A stretch of DNA of 64,000 nucleotides from positions 558,001 to 622,000 of the forward strand of contig NZ_JADQDQ010000002.1 of assembly GCF_015694725.1 (NCBI RefSeq), in the 5' to 3' direction. Every line of letters begins with the position of its first letter. The first letter of the stretch is position 1. A program made the translations under genes and the position numbers. Below, piece by piece: positions 42,325-51,710 of the stretch. The notes under the pieces were generated by a model. It did not search any database and was not told where the DNA came from. It worked only from the letters and a program-made list of their open reading frames with translations. This DNA comes from Hymenobacter jeongseonensis (GTDB lineage Bacteria > Bacteroidota > Bacteroidia > Cytophagales > Hymenobacteraceae).

Positions 42325-44760
42325 ATGCGCATTTCCTTAGACTGGCTTAAAACCCTCATTCCGACCGACAAACCTGCTGCTGAAATTGGCGCTCTGCTCA
42401 CCGGCTCGGGGCTGGAAGTGGAGAGCCTGGAGGAGCTGGAAAGCATTCCCGGCGGGCTGCGCGGCGTGGTTTTGGGCACAGTACTCACCTGCGAGCCCCA
42501 CCCTGATGCTGACAAGCTCAGCCTGACAACCGTGGACGTGGGCGACGATAAGCCCCGGCAAATCGTGTGCGGCGCCCCCAACGTAGCCGCCGGCCAGCGC
42601 GTGGTGGTGGCCTTGGAAGGCGCCACGCTCTACCCCGCGCAGGGCGAGCCGTTCAAAATCAAGAAAAGCAAAATCCGCGGCGCGGCCTCCGAGGGCATGA
42701 TTTGCGCCGAAGACGAAATCGGCCTGGGTACCTCGCACGCTGGCATCATGGTGCTGGAAACCGAGTTGCCCAACGGCACGCCGGCCGCTGACTACTTCGG
42801 CCTGGGCTCCGATACGGTGTATGAAATCGGCCTCACGCCCAACCGCGCCGATGCCGCCTCGCACTATGGCGTGGCCCGCGAGCTGCGCGCCTTGCTGCGC
42901 CAGCCCTGCCACTTGCCGGATGTCAGCGGCTTTGTGGCGCCCGAAACTGCGGCGATGAACATCGGCGTGACCATTGAGGACGCGGAAGCCTGCCCGCGCT
43001 ATGCGGGCTTGCTGCTGGAGAATGTGCACGTGGGCGCCTCGCCGGAGTGGCTGCAGCGCCGCCTCCGCAGCATCGGCCTCTCCCCCATTAATAACGTGGT
43101 GGACGTAACCAATTTCGTGCTGCACGAGCTGGGCCAGCCCCTGCACGCCTTCGACGCCGAGCAAATCACGGGCGGCCAGATTCGCGTGAAGCGCGCCGAG
43201 GCCGGCGAGAAGTTCGTGACGCTGGACGGCTTGGAGCGTAGCCTGAAAGCCGATGACCTGATAATTGCCGATATCAACGGCGTGCCTATGGCCCTGGCCG
43301 GCGTGTTCGGGGGCAAGACATCGGGCGTGAGCGACGCTACCACCCGCGTGTTCCTGGAAAGCGCCTACTTTGGGCCTGCTGCTGTGCGCCGCACTTCGCA
43401 AACGCACCAGTTGAAAACCGATGCATCGTTCCGCTTCGAGCGCGGCACCGACCCGAACATGGTGCCGGTAGCGCTGCAACGCGCCGCCTTGCTGCTCCAG
43501 GAAGTGGCCGGAGCCACCGTGGCCGCGCCCATCGTGGACGAATACCCAACCGCCATCAAGCCTACCACGGTGCGCCTACGCCTGCCCCGCGTGGAGCGGC
43601 TGGTGGGCCAGTACATCGCGCCGGAACGCATCCGCCAGATTCTGACCGACCTGGACATTGTCATCACCGACGAAAACCTGGATGAAGGCGACCAAGCTAC
43701 GTGGCTGCTCTCGGTACCGCCGCACAAGGTGGACGTGACCCGCGAAGCCGACATCATCGAGGAGATTCTGCGGATTTATGGGTACAACAACGTGGCACTA
43801 CGGCCGAACAACTCGGCTTCCTATTTGGCCAAATTCCCGAACCCCGACCCGGAGGTAACGCGCGTTAAAATTGCTTCGCTGCTCAGCGGGCAGGGGTTTT
43901 CGGAAATTCTGACCAATTCGCTCACCAACTCGCAGTATTTCGATAAAGAAGGCGACGCCGATACATCATTGGTGCGCATTCTGAATTACAACAGCGTTGA
44001 CCTGAACGCCATGCGGCCGACGCTGCTGCATTCGGGGCTGGAAATCATTCGGCACAACCTCAACCGCCGCCAGCGGGACTTGAAGCTGTACGAATTCGGC
44101 AAAGTGTACTCGCAAAACGAGAACGGCAAGTACCAGGAAAAGAACAAGCTCGTGATTTACCTGACGGGCAATGCGGCCGGCGAAACCTGGCAGCGCAAGT
44201 CGGAAAAAGCTACTTTCCACGACTTGGCCGGCGCGGTGCAGCAGGTGCTGGCGGCGCTGGGCTTCGGCGGGGCCGTATCGCAGCCGGTGCAGCAGGCGTA
44301 CCTGGCGGGCGGCCTCACGCTGCTGGTGCACAACCAGCCCGTGGCGCAGTTCGGGGCCGTGGCGGCATCGGTGCTCAAGCGCCTCGACGTGACGCAGCCG
44401 GTGTGGTACGCCGAGCTGGATTGGGATGCGCTGAGCAAGAAATACAAGCCGACTTTGGTGGCCCGCGAACTGTCCAAATTCCCGGAAGTGCGCCGCGACC
44501 TAAGCGTGGTGGTGGACGCCAGCGTAACCTTCGACCAGCTCCGTCAGATTGCGCAGCGCACCGAGAAGAAGCTGCTGCAAAGCATGAACGTGTTCGACGT
44601 GTACGCCGGCGAAAACCTAGGCGCGGGCAAGAAATCCTACTCGGTGAGCTTCACCCTGCAGGACTTCACCCAAACGCTCAGCGAGCAAGCCATCGACCAG
44701 GTGATGCAGCGTCTCATCGGCCAGTTTGAGAAGCAGGCCGGCGCCGTTATTCGGCGCTAG
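42325..44760 (+). CDS. pheT: Phenylalanine--tRNA ligase beta subunit
   Basis: The 811-residue subunit joins PheS to charge tRNA-Phe. From the N-terminus it has the tRNA-binding EMAP-like domain (about 40-150, LTCEPHPDADKLSLTTVDVG), the B3/B4 domain with the editing region (about 210-385), the B5 domain (about 405-490), the catalytic-like core and the C-terminal anticodon-binding FDX-ACB domain (about 715-810, RELSKFPEVRRDLSVVVD). Length and domains are complete. pheS is not in the window. A strong terminator follows, separating it from the M16 genes. Confidence 0.97.
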   Translation: MRISLDWLKTLIPTDKPAAEIGALLTGSGLEVESLEELESIPGGLRGVVLGTVLTCEPHPDADKLSLTTVDVGDDKPRQIVCGAPNVAAGQRVVVALEGATLYPAQGEPFKIKKSKIRGAASEGMICAEDEIGLGTSHAGIMVLETELPNGTPAADYFGLGSDTVYEIGLTPNRADAASHYGVARELRALLRQPCHLPDVSGFVAPETAAMNIGVTIEDAEACPRYAGLLLENVHVGASPEWLQRRLRSIGLSPINNVVDVTNFVLHELGQPLHAFDAEQITGGQIRVKRAEAGEKFVTLDGLERSLKADDLIIADINGVPMALAGVFGGKTSGVSDATTRVFLESAYFGPAAVRRTSQTHQLKTDASFRFERGTDPNMVPVALQRAALLLQEVAGATVAAPIVDEYPTAIKPTTVRLRLPRVERLVGQYIAPERIRQILTDLDIVITDENLDEGDQATWLLSVPPHKVDVTREADIIEEILRIYGYNNVALRPNNSASYLAKFPNPDPEVTRVKIASLLSGQGFSEILTNSLTNSQYFDKEGDADTSLVRILNYNSVDLNAMRPTLLHSGLEIIRHNLNRRQRDLKLYEFGKVYSQNENGKYQEKNKLVIYLTGNAAGETWQRKSEKATFHDLAGAVQQVLAALGFGGAVSQPVQQAYLAGGLTLLVHNQPVAQFGAVAASVLKRLDVTQPVWYAELDWDALSKKYKPTLVARELSKFPEVRRDLSVVVDASVTFDQLRQIAQRTEKKLLQSMNVFDVYAGENLGAGKKSYSVSFTLQDFTQTLSEQAIDQVMQRLIGQFEKQAGAVIRR

Positions 44761-44781
44761 CGTCAGCAAATCCGAGCCCTT

Positions 44782-44823
44782 AAGCGGGACGTTGACACTG
44801 GGTCGACGTCCCGCTTTTTTTGT
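44782..44823 (+). terminator. Terminator of pheT
   Basis: AAGCGGGACGT and ACGTCCCGCTT form an 11-bp stem followed by a T run. A similar hairpin follows the second M16 gene at 51452. Confidence 0.9.
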
Positions 44824-45116
44824 CGTTGCCTTGCTTTCTTGTTGAATATATCGAGCACTCCTTAGCGCCGCTAAACCCTCGTGAAAACAACTTAATTCAC
44901 AACGCACCACACACGCTTGCCACGGTAAATTGAACAAACCGGCAAGGCCCGTTTCCTGCTTGCAATAGCGGTGCAACCCAAGCTGGTTTTCGGGTACCTT
45001 TAAGCCCCGCCGTACGTCTGTTGCTCAACGCTTCCTCATCATTTGGTTGCATGGGCGTTGCTAAGTTGCGGGCCGAATTGTTCTGCATTCATTTTACCAC
45101 CACCATTTTTCCTCGA

Positions 45117-48100
45117 ATGAAGTATTCAGCTTTACCCATTTTGTGCGCGGCAATGCTCGCAGCGGCTCCGGCCGAAGCACAGAAAAAACCAGCGACCAAA
45201 CCAGCTGCCAAATCGGCCACCGCTCCTGGCAAGGCGCTCACGACCACGGCCGGCGGCACCAAGCTGGTGGAGAAAGTCACGAAGCAGCCCGGCCAGTTAG
45301 TGATTCCGTATGAGAAATACGTGCTGCCGAACGGCCTCACGCTCATCGTTTCGGAAGACCACTCCGACCCCTTGGTGCACGTGGACGTGACTTATCACGT
45401 GGGTTCGGCCCGTGAGGAAATCGGCAAGTCCGGCTTCGCCCACTTCTTCGAGCACATGATGTTTCAGGGCTCCGACCACGTCGGCGACCAGATGCACTTC
45501 AAGTTCGTGACCGCCGCCGGGGGCACCCTCAACGGCTCGACCAACCAGGACCGCACCAACTACTACGAGACTCTGCCGAGCAACCAGCTCGAAACCGGCC
45601 TGTGGCTGGAGGCCGACCGTATGGGCTTCCTACTCGACGCCGTGAGCCAGAAGAAGTTTGAAATCCAGCGCTCGACCGTGAAAAACGAGCGGGGTCAGAA
45701 CTACGATAACCGCCCCTACGGCCTCGCCGGCGAAACCGTGAGCAAGGCCCTGTATCCCTACGGCCACCCCTATTCCTGGCTGACCATCGGCTACTTGGAA
45801 GACCTGGACCGCTCGAACCTCGACGACCTGAAGAACTTCTTCCTGCGCTGGTACGGCCCGAACAACGCCACCCTAACCGTGGGCGGCGACGTGCAGCCGG
45901 CCCAGGTGGTGAAGCTGGTGGAAAAGTACTTTGGCAGCATCAAGCGCGGCCCGGCCGTGGCCAAGGCCAAGCTGCCCGCGCCCGTGCTCACCGCCGACCG
46001 CTACGTGAGCTACCAGGACAATGTGCGCTTCCCGATGCTGCAAATGGTATTCCCGACAGTGCCCGCCGGTCACCCCGACGACATTGCCCTGACTGCCTTG
46101 AGCGACATTTTGGGCGGCGGCCGCACCTCGCTGCTCTACAAAAACCTGGTGAAGAACCAGAAGGCCACCCAAGCCAGTGCCAACCAGCGCAGCTCGGAGC
46201 TTGCCGGCCAATTCGGCATCACGGCGCTGGCCTTCCCCGGCAAGGGGCTCGACAGCATGGAGTACATCGTGCGCAACACGCTGGCCGAGTTTGAAAAGCG
46301 CGGCGTGCAAGACGAGGATTTGCAGCGCTTCAAAGCGCAAGCCGAGGCCCAAGTGGTGAACGGCCTGGCCAGCGTGAGCGGCAAGGTAAGCCAACTGGCT
46401 GCTAACCAGACCTACTACAACAACCCAAACTACCTCACCGTCGAAACCAAGGAGCTCAAAGCCCTGACCAAAGCCGACGTGCAGCGCGTGTACGACAAGT
46501 ACATCAAGGGCAAGAAAGCCGTGATTTTGAGCGTGGTATCGAAGGACGGCAAGATTGCGCCGGCCAAGCCCGACAACTTCACCGTGGACAAGGCGGGCTA
46601 CCAAGCCCCCAAAAACGAGTACGCCGGCTTGAAGTACGTGAAGCCCACCGACACGTTTGACCGCGCCAAGCAGCCCGCCGCCGGGGCCAACCCGGTGGTA
46701 AAAGTGCCCGTTCTGTATCAGGAAACGTTGGCCAACGGCTTGAAAGTCGTGGGCACGAAGAACACGGAGATTCCAGCCGTGACCATGCGCCTCACCATCC
46801 GCGGCGGCCACCGCCTCGAGCAGGCCATGCCTGGCAAGGCCGGCATCGCCCAGCTCACGGCCAGCATGCTCAACGAAGGCTCGGAAAAGTACACCAGCGA
46901 GCAATTCACGGCGGCCCTCAACAAGCTGGGCTCGCGCGTGAGCGTAGGCGCCGACGACAACGAAACCATCGTGAGCGTGCAGAGCCTGACCAAGAACCTG
47001 CCCGCCACCATGGCCCTGCTCGAGCAGCGCCTGCTGCACCCCCGCTTCGACGCCCAGGACTTTGCCCGTGTGAAAAAGCAGCAGGTGGAGCAGATTGCCA
47101 ACTTCGCCAATCAGCCGGCCGTCATTGCTGACCTGACCTACAACCGCCTGGTATACGGCGGCAGCAACATCGCCGGCACGCCCGTGGCCGGCACCACCGC
47201 CTCGGTGAGCAGCCTGACCTTGGAGGACGTGAAGGATTTCTACAACAAGTACTACGCCCCCAACGTGAGCTACCTGGTGGTGGTAGGCGACGTGGACCAG
47301 CAGGCGCTGACGCCCCAGTTGGGCTTTCTGAAGAACTGGGCTAAGAAGGATGTGACCGTGCCCACCGACATGGCCGGCGTGCAGCCCGACAAAACCACGG
47401 TATACTTCGTAAACAAGCCCGGTGCCGCGCAGTCGGAAATCCGGGTGGGCTACCTCACCGACCTGCCCTACGACGCCACCGGCCCCTACTACCGCACCAC
47501 GCTGGCCAACTACGTGCTCGGCGGCGCCTTCAACTCGCGCATCAACCTGAACCTGCGCGAGAACAAGGGCTACACCTACGGCGCCCGCTCGGGCTTCGGC
47601 AGCAGCCGCTACGCGGGTCCGTTTACGGCCTCGGCCGGCGTGCGCGCCGATGCCACGGCGGCCTCGGTGAAGGAGTTCATGAGCGAAATCACCAACTACC
47701 CCAACGGCATTTCGGACGAGGAACTGACCTTCCTGCAAGCGTCCATTGGCCAGAGCGATGCCCTGCGCTACGAAACCGGCCAGCAGAAAGCCGGCTTCCT
47801 GGCCCGCTTGGTGGAGTACAACCTCGAGCCCAGCTACGTGCAGCAGCAGAGCGACATCCTGAAGAAGCTGACCAAGGAAGACGTGCAGGCTTCGGCCAAG
47901 AAGTACTTGCCAGCAGATAAGATGTACATCGTAGTGGTGGGCGACAACAAGCAGCTGCCGGCTATCCAGGCCCTGGGCTACCCCGTGGTGGAACTGGACG
48001 TGGACGGCAAGCCCGTGGCCGCAGTAGCTCCGGCCGCTGCCCCAGCCGAAGCAGCTGTGCCCGCGGCCGATGACAAGATGAAAATGAAAACCGAAGACGG

Positions 48101-48140
48101 TGGCAAAATGAAGGTAAAAACCAAGAAAGGCAAGTCCTAG
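45117..48140 (+). CDS. Secreted M16 peptidase, tandem copy 1
   Basis: The 1007-residue pitrilysin-type zinc peptidase has a signal peptide (PILCAAMLAAAPAEAQ). The inverted zinc motif is H109-F-F-E112-H113, with the downstream glutamate in VKNERGQNYDN. The C-terminal half (from about 545) repeats the fold without the zinc motif, as usual. A tail (KMKMKTEDGGKMKVKTKKGKS) alternates lysine with other residues. A start at 45021 is possible but lacks a signal peptide at the right place, so ATG at 45117 is used. It is the first of three tandem paralogues. Its N-terminal coding sequence is almost identical in DNA to that of copy 2. Confidence 0.95.
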   Translation: MKYSALPILCAAMLAAAPAEAQKKPATKPAAKSATAPGKALTTTAGGTKLVEKVTKQPGQLVIPYEKYVLPNGLTLIVSEDHSDPLVHVDVTYHVGSAREEIGKSGFAHFFEHMMFQGSDHVGDQMHFKFVTAAGGTLNGSTNQDRTNYYETLPSNQLETGLWLEADRMGFLLDAVSQKKFEIQRSTVKNERGQNYDNRPYGLAGETVSKALYPYGHPYSWLTIGYLEDLDRSNLDDLKNFFLRWYGPNNATLTVGGDVQPAQVVKLVEKYFGSIKRGPAVAKAKLPAPVLTADRYVSYQDNVRFPMLQMVFPTVPAGHPDDIALTALSDILGGGRTSLLYKNLVKNQKATQASANQRSSELAGQFGITALAFPGKGLDSMEYIVRNTLAEFEKRGVQDEDLQRFKAQAEAQVVNGLASVSGKVSQLAANQTYYNNPNYLTVETKELKALTKADVQRVYDKYIKGKKAVILSVVSKDGKIAPAKPDNFTVDKAGYQAPKNEYAGLKYVKPTDTFDRAKQPAAGANPVVKVPVLYQETLANGLKVVGTKNTEIPAVTMRLTIRGGHRLEQAMPGKAGIAQLTASMLNEGSEKYTSEQFTAALNKLGSRVSVGADDNETIVSVQSLTKNLPATMALLEQRLLHPRFDAQDFARVKKQQVEQIANFANQPAVIADLTYNRLVYGGSNIAGTPVAGTTASVSSLTLEDVKDFYNKYYAPNVSYLVVVGDVDQQALTPQLGFLKNWAKKDVTVPTDMAGVQPDKTTVYFVNKPGAAQSEIRVGYLTDLPYDATGPYYRTTLANYVLGGAFNSRINLNLRENKGYTYGARSGFGSSRYAGPFTASAGVRADATAASVKEFMSEITNYPNGISDEELTFLQASIGQSDALRYETGQQKAGFLARLVEYNLEPSYVQQQSDILKKLTKEDVQASAKKYLPADKMYIVVVGDNKQLPAIQALGYPVVELDVDGKPVAAVAPAAAPAEAAVPAADDKMKMKTEDGGKMKVKTKKGKS
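45233..45503 (+). repeat. 271-bp block shared with M16 copy 2
   Basis: This block matches 48528-48798 with only two differences (AAGCTG/AAACTG and AACGGC/AATGGC). It covers the zinc-site region; the sequence beyond it diverges. Confidence 0.9.
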
Positions 48141-48170
48141 CCGCTTGGTGCCACCGGCATGTAACCGATA

Positions 48171-48212
48171 AAAGCCCGTTCTGCTTCGCTTAGCAGGACG
48201 GGCTTTTTTGTG
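48171..48212 (+). terminator. Terminator after M16 copy 1
   Basis: AAAGCCCGTTCTGC and GCAGGACGGGCTTT form a long stem ending in T residues, 30 bases after the stop. Confidence 0.85.
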
Positions 48213-48420
48213 GAACAACCTGAGCCATACGGGAAGGCGGCCTTGGGCGGACCGTTGGAGCGGTCGTAAAGCACCGGACCGATTGGTTCAATCAGTAGGC
48301 CGACATTATGCCTTAAAGATAAATCCCCGGCCTTACCTTTCGCATCACTAAGCCTCGGCAGAATATGTAGACGAGGACACTCTTTACTTCATTTCTCATT
48401 TTTCCCTTTTCCAGCAAAAA

Positions 48421-51420
48421 ATGAATTTACGTTTCCTGTCCACTTTGGGCTTGGCCCTGGTGACCAGCATTAGCTTCGCCCAGCAAAAGCCGGCCGCCAA
48501 AGGCGCTAAGGCACATGCTGCCAAAACGGCGCTCACGACCACGGCCGGCGGCACCAAACTGGTGGAGAAAGTCACGAAGCAGCCCGGCCAGTTAGTGATT
48601 CCGTATGAGAAATACGTGCTGCCGAATGGCCTCACGCTCATCGTTTCGGAAGACCACTCCGACCCCTTGGTGCACGTGGACGTGACTTATCACGTGGGTT
48701 CGGCCCGTGAGGAAATCGGCAAGTCCGGCTTCGCCCACTTCTTCGAGCACATGATGTTTCAGGGCTCCGACCACGTCGGCGACCAGATGCACTTCAAGCT
48801 GGTGACGGCTGCTGGCGGCACCCTCAACGGCACTACCAATACGGACCGCACCAACTATTTCGAGACGTTGCCGAGCAACCAGCTCGAAACCGGCCTGTGG
48901 CTGGAGGCCGACCGCATGGGCTTTTTGCTCGACGCCGTGAGCCAGAAGAAGTTTGAAATCCAGCGCTCGACCGTGAAAAACGAGCGCGGCCAACGCGTGG
49001 ACAACGCTCCCTACGGGCGGTCCGGCGAAATCATCAGCCAGGCGCTGTACCCCTACGGCCACCCCTACTCCTGGTCCACCATCGGCTCGCTCGAGGACCT
49101 GGACCGCTCGAACGTGGACGACCTGAAGAACTTCTTTTTGCGCTGGTACGGCCCGAACAACGCTACGCTCACTGTGGGCGGCGACGTGCAGCCCGCCCAG
49201 GTGGTGAAGCTGGTGGAGAAATATTTTGGCAGCATCAAGCGCGGCCCGGCCGTGGCCAAGACGGTGGTAGCAACGCCTAAGCTGGCTACTGACCGCTACG
49301 TGAGCTACCAAGACAACGTGCGTTTCCCCATGCTGCAGGTGGTATACCCTACTGTACCCCACGGCCATGCCGATGAGTTGCCCCTGGACGCCTTGGCCGA
49401 CATCATCGGTGGCGGCAAAAATTCGTTGATTTACAAGAATATGGTGAAAAACCAGAAAGCCGTGCAGGCCCAGGTTTATCAGCAGAACTCGGAGCTAGGT
49501 GGGCAGTTTACTTTTGTGGCCCTCCCCTTCCCTGGCAAAGGCCTCGACAGCCTCGAAAACATCGTGCGCAGCACCATGGCCGAGTTTGAGAAGCGCGGCG
49601 TGACCGACGAGGACCTACAGCGCTTCAAAGCGCAGACCCGCGCCCAGACGGTGAACGGCCTGGCCAGCGTGAGCGGCAAAGTGAGCCAGCTCGCCGCCAA
49701 CCAGACCTTTTTCAACAACCCCAACTACCTTACGGTTGAGACCAAGGAGTTGAACGCCTTGACCAAAGCCGACGTGCAGCGGGCGTACGATAAGTACCTC
49801 AAAGGCCAGCACGCCGTGATTCTGAGTGTGGTGCCCAAAACCGGTGGGGTTGCCCCTGCCAAAGCCGACAATTTTACGCTGGACAAATCGGGTTACAAGC
49901 CGGGCAAAGACGAGTATGCAGGTCTGAAGTACGTGAAGGCTACTGACAATTTTGACCGCAGCAAGCAGCCCGCTGCTGGTGCCAACCCGGTGGTAAAAGT
50001 ACCCGCGTTGTACCAGGAAACGTTGCCGAACGGCTTGAAAGTTATTGGCACGCAGAACACGGAGATTCCAGCCGTGACCATGCGCCTGACCATCCGTGGC
50101 GGCCACCGCCTGGAACAAACCATGCCCGGCAAAGCCGGCATTGCCCAGCTCACGGCCAGCCTGCTCAACGAAGGTTCGGAGAAGTACACCGGCGAGCAAA
50201 TGAGCGCCGCCCTCGACAAGTTGGGTTCGCGCATTTCGGTAGGTGCCGACGACAACGAAACCATCGTGAGCGTGCAGAGTCTCACCGCCAATCTGCCCGC
50301 CACCCTGGCCTTGCTCGAGCAGCGCCTGCTGCACCCTCGTTTTGATGCCCAGGACTTTGCCCGCCTCAAAAAGCAGCAGCTAGAGCTAATTGGCAACTTC
50401 GCGACGCAGCCTGCCGTGATTGCTGACCTGACTTACAACAAGTTGGTCTACGGCACGAGCAACATTGCCGGCACTGCAGTAGCAGGCACCACTGCTTCGG
50501 TGAGCAGCCTGACTTTGGAGGACGTGAAGGAGTTCTACAGCAAGAATTACGCTCCCAACGTGAGCTACTTGGTAGTAGTGGGCGACGTGGACCAGAAGGC
50601 CCTGACGCCCCAGCTCGGCTTCCTGAAAAGCTGGGCCAAAAAGGACGTGACCATTCCGGCTGATGTAGCCGGCGTGCAGCCCGACAAAACCACGGTCTAC
50701 TTCGTGAACAAGCCCGGTGCTGCGCAGTCGGAAATCCGCGTGGGCTACCTCACGGATATGAAGTATGACGCCACCGGCCCGTACTACCGTGCTTACTTGG
50801 CTAACTACCTCCTGGGCGGCGCCTTCAACTCGCGCATCAACCTAAACCTGCGCGAAAACAAGGGCTACACCTACGGCGCCCGCTCGGGCTACACCGGTAC
50901 GCAGTATGCCGGTCCGTTTACGGCCCAGGCTGGCGTGCGCGCCGATGCCACGGCCGCTTCGGTGAAGGAGTTCATGAGCGAAATCACCAACTACTCGAAT
51001 GGCATTTCCGACGAGGAACTCGCCTTCCTGCAGTCATCGGTAGGCCAAGTAGATGCCTTGCGTTACGAGACCAGCCAGCAGAAAGCCGGCTTCCTGGCCC
51101 GCTTGGTGGAGTACAACCTCGAGCCCAGCTACGTGCAGCAGCAGAGCGACATCCTGAAAGCGCTGAAGAAGGAAGACGTGCAAGCATCCGCTAAAAAGTA
51201 CTTGCCGGCCGACAAAATGTACATTGTGGTAGTGGGCGACAACAAGCAGCTTCCCGCTATCCAGGCCCTGGGCTACCCCGTGGTGGAGCTAGATGTGGAC
51301 GGCAAGCCCGTGGCCGCTGCGCCCGCCCAGGCCGCCGCTCCGACCGACGAGAAGATGAAAGTCAAGACCGAGGACGGGGGCAAGATGAAGGTGAAGACCA
51401 AGAAGGAAAAGGGTAAATAA
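48421..51420 (+). CDS. Secreted M16 peptidase, tandem copy 2
   Basis: The 999-residue peptidase has a signal peptide that differs from copies 1 and 3 (LSTLGLALVTSISFAQ). The zinc motif is H106-F-F-E109-H110. Domain layout and C-terminal half match copy 1. The tail is KMKVKTEDGGKMKVKTKKEK. Near residues 200-225 it has RVDNAPYGRSGEIISQAL, against NYDNRPYGLAGETVSKAL in copy 1, so the specificity pocket may differ. It has its own upstream gap of about 200 bases with TACCTTTC at 48334-48341 as a weak -7 element, and its own terminator, so it can be transcribed alone. Confidence 0.95.
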   Translation: MNLRFLSTLGLALVTSISFAQQKPAAKGAKAHAAKTALTTTAGGTKLVEKVTKQPGQLVIPYEKYVLPNGLTLIVSEDHSDPLVHVDVTYHVGSAREEIGKSGFAHFFEHMMFQGSDHVGDQMHFKLVTAAGGTLNGTTNTDRTNYFETLPSNQLETGLWLEADRMGFLLDAVSQKKFEIQRSTVKNERGQRVDNAPYGRSGEIISQALYPYGHPYSWSTIGSLEDLDRSNVDDLKNFFLRWYGPNNATLTVGGDVQPAQVVKLVEKYFGSIKRGPAVAKTVVATPKLATDRYVSYQDNVRFPMLQVVYPTVPHGHADELPLDALADIIGGGKNSLIYKNMVKNQKAVQAQVYQQNSELGGQFTFVALPFPGKGLDSLENIVRSTMAEFEKRGVTDEDLQRFKAQTRAQTVNGLASVSGKVSQLAANQTFFNNPNYLTVETKELNALTKADVQRAYDKYLKGQHAVILSVVPKTGGVAPAKADNFTLDKSGYKPGKDEYAGLKYVKATDNFDRSKQPAAGANPVVKVPALYQETLPNGLKVIGTQNTEIPAVTMRLTIRGGHRLEQTMPGKAGIAQLTASLLNEGSEKYTGEQMSAALDKLGSRISVGADDNETIVSVQSLTANLPATLALLEQRLLHPRFDAQDFARLKKQQLELIGNFATQPAVIADLTYNKLVYGTSNIAGTAVAGTTASVSSLTLEDVKEFYSKNYAPNVSYLVVVGDVDQKALTPQLGFLKSWAKKDVTIPADVAGVQPDKTTVYFVNKPGAAQSEIRVGYLTDMKYDATGPYYRAYLANYLLGGAFNSRINLNLRENKGYTYGARSGYTGTQYAGPFTAQAGVRADATAASVKEFMSEITNYSNGISDEELAFLQSSVGQVDALRYETSQQKAGFLARLVEYNLEPSYVQQQSDILKALKKEDVQASAKKYLPADKMYIVVVGDNKQLPAIQALGYPVVELDVDGKPVAAAPAQAAAPTDEKMKVKTEDGGKMKVKTKKEKGK
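48528..48798 (+). repeat. 271-bp block shared with M16 copy 1
   Basis: Partner of 45233-45503, offset 3295 bases, two mismatches. It suggests recent gene conversion or a recent partial exchange. Confidence 0.9.
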
Positions 51421-51451
51421 CCTCCTTTGGTACTCCCAGACTGAGTCCATG

Positions 51452-51489
51452 AGCGGGACGTTGGCGTAAAGCCGGCGTCCCGCTTTTTG
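51452..51489 (+). terminator. Terminator after M16 copy 2
   Basis: AGCGGGACG and CGTCCCGCT form the stem, followed by TTTTTG. The stem sequence is close to the pheT terminator. Confidence 0.85.
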
Positions 51490-51710
51490 TTGTGGCTGGT
51501 TGAGTTGACTGAGATTTTTAAGCCGTAATAATCCTTGACTTATTGGGCACGACAAAGGACTGGTGTTAGCGTATTCTCGAACTTCTCGCTCCAGTCTAGT
51601 GGTCTTGCGCAGGGACACTGAATTGCTGTCTTTTGCGCTGGTGACGGCCACGTTGCTAAGTTGCAGACTGATTCATCTTGCTTTCTTGACATAATTACCT
51701 TTTCTCTCGC

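Noticed and set aside
45873..48218. A 781-codon open frame on the minus strand
   Set aside because: Antisense to M16 copy 1. A similar shadow frame occurs in copy 2, which shows that it follows from the peptidase codons.
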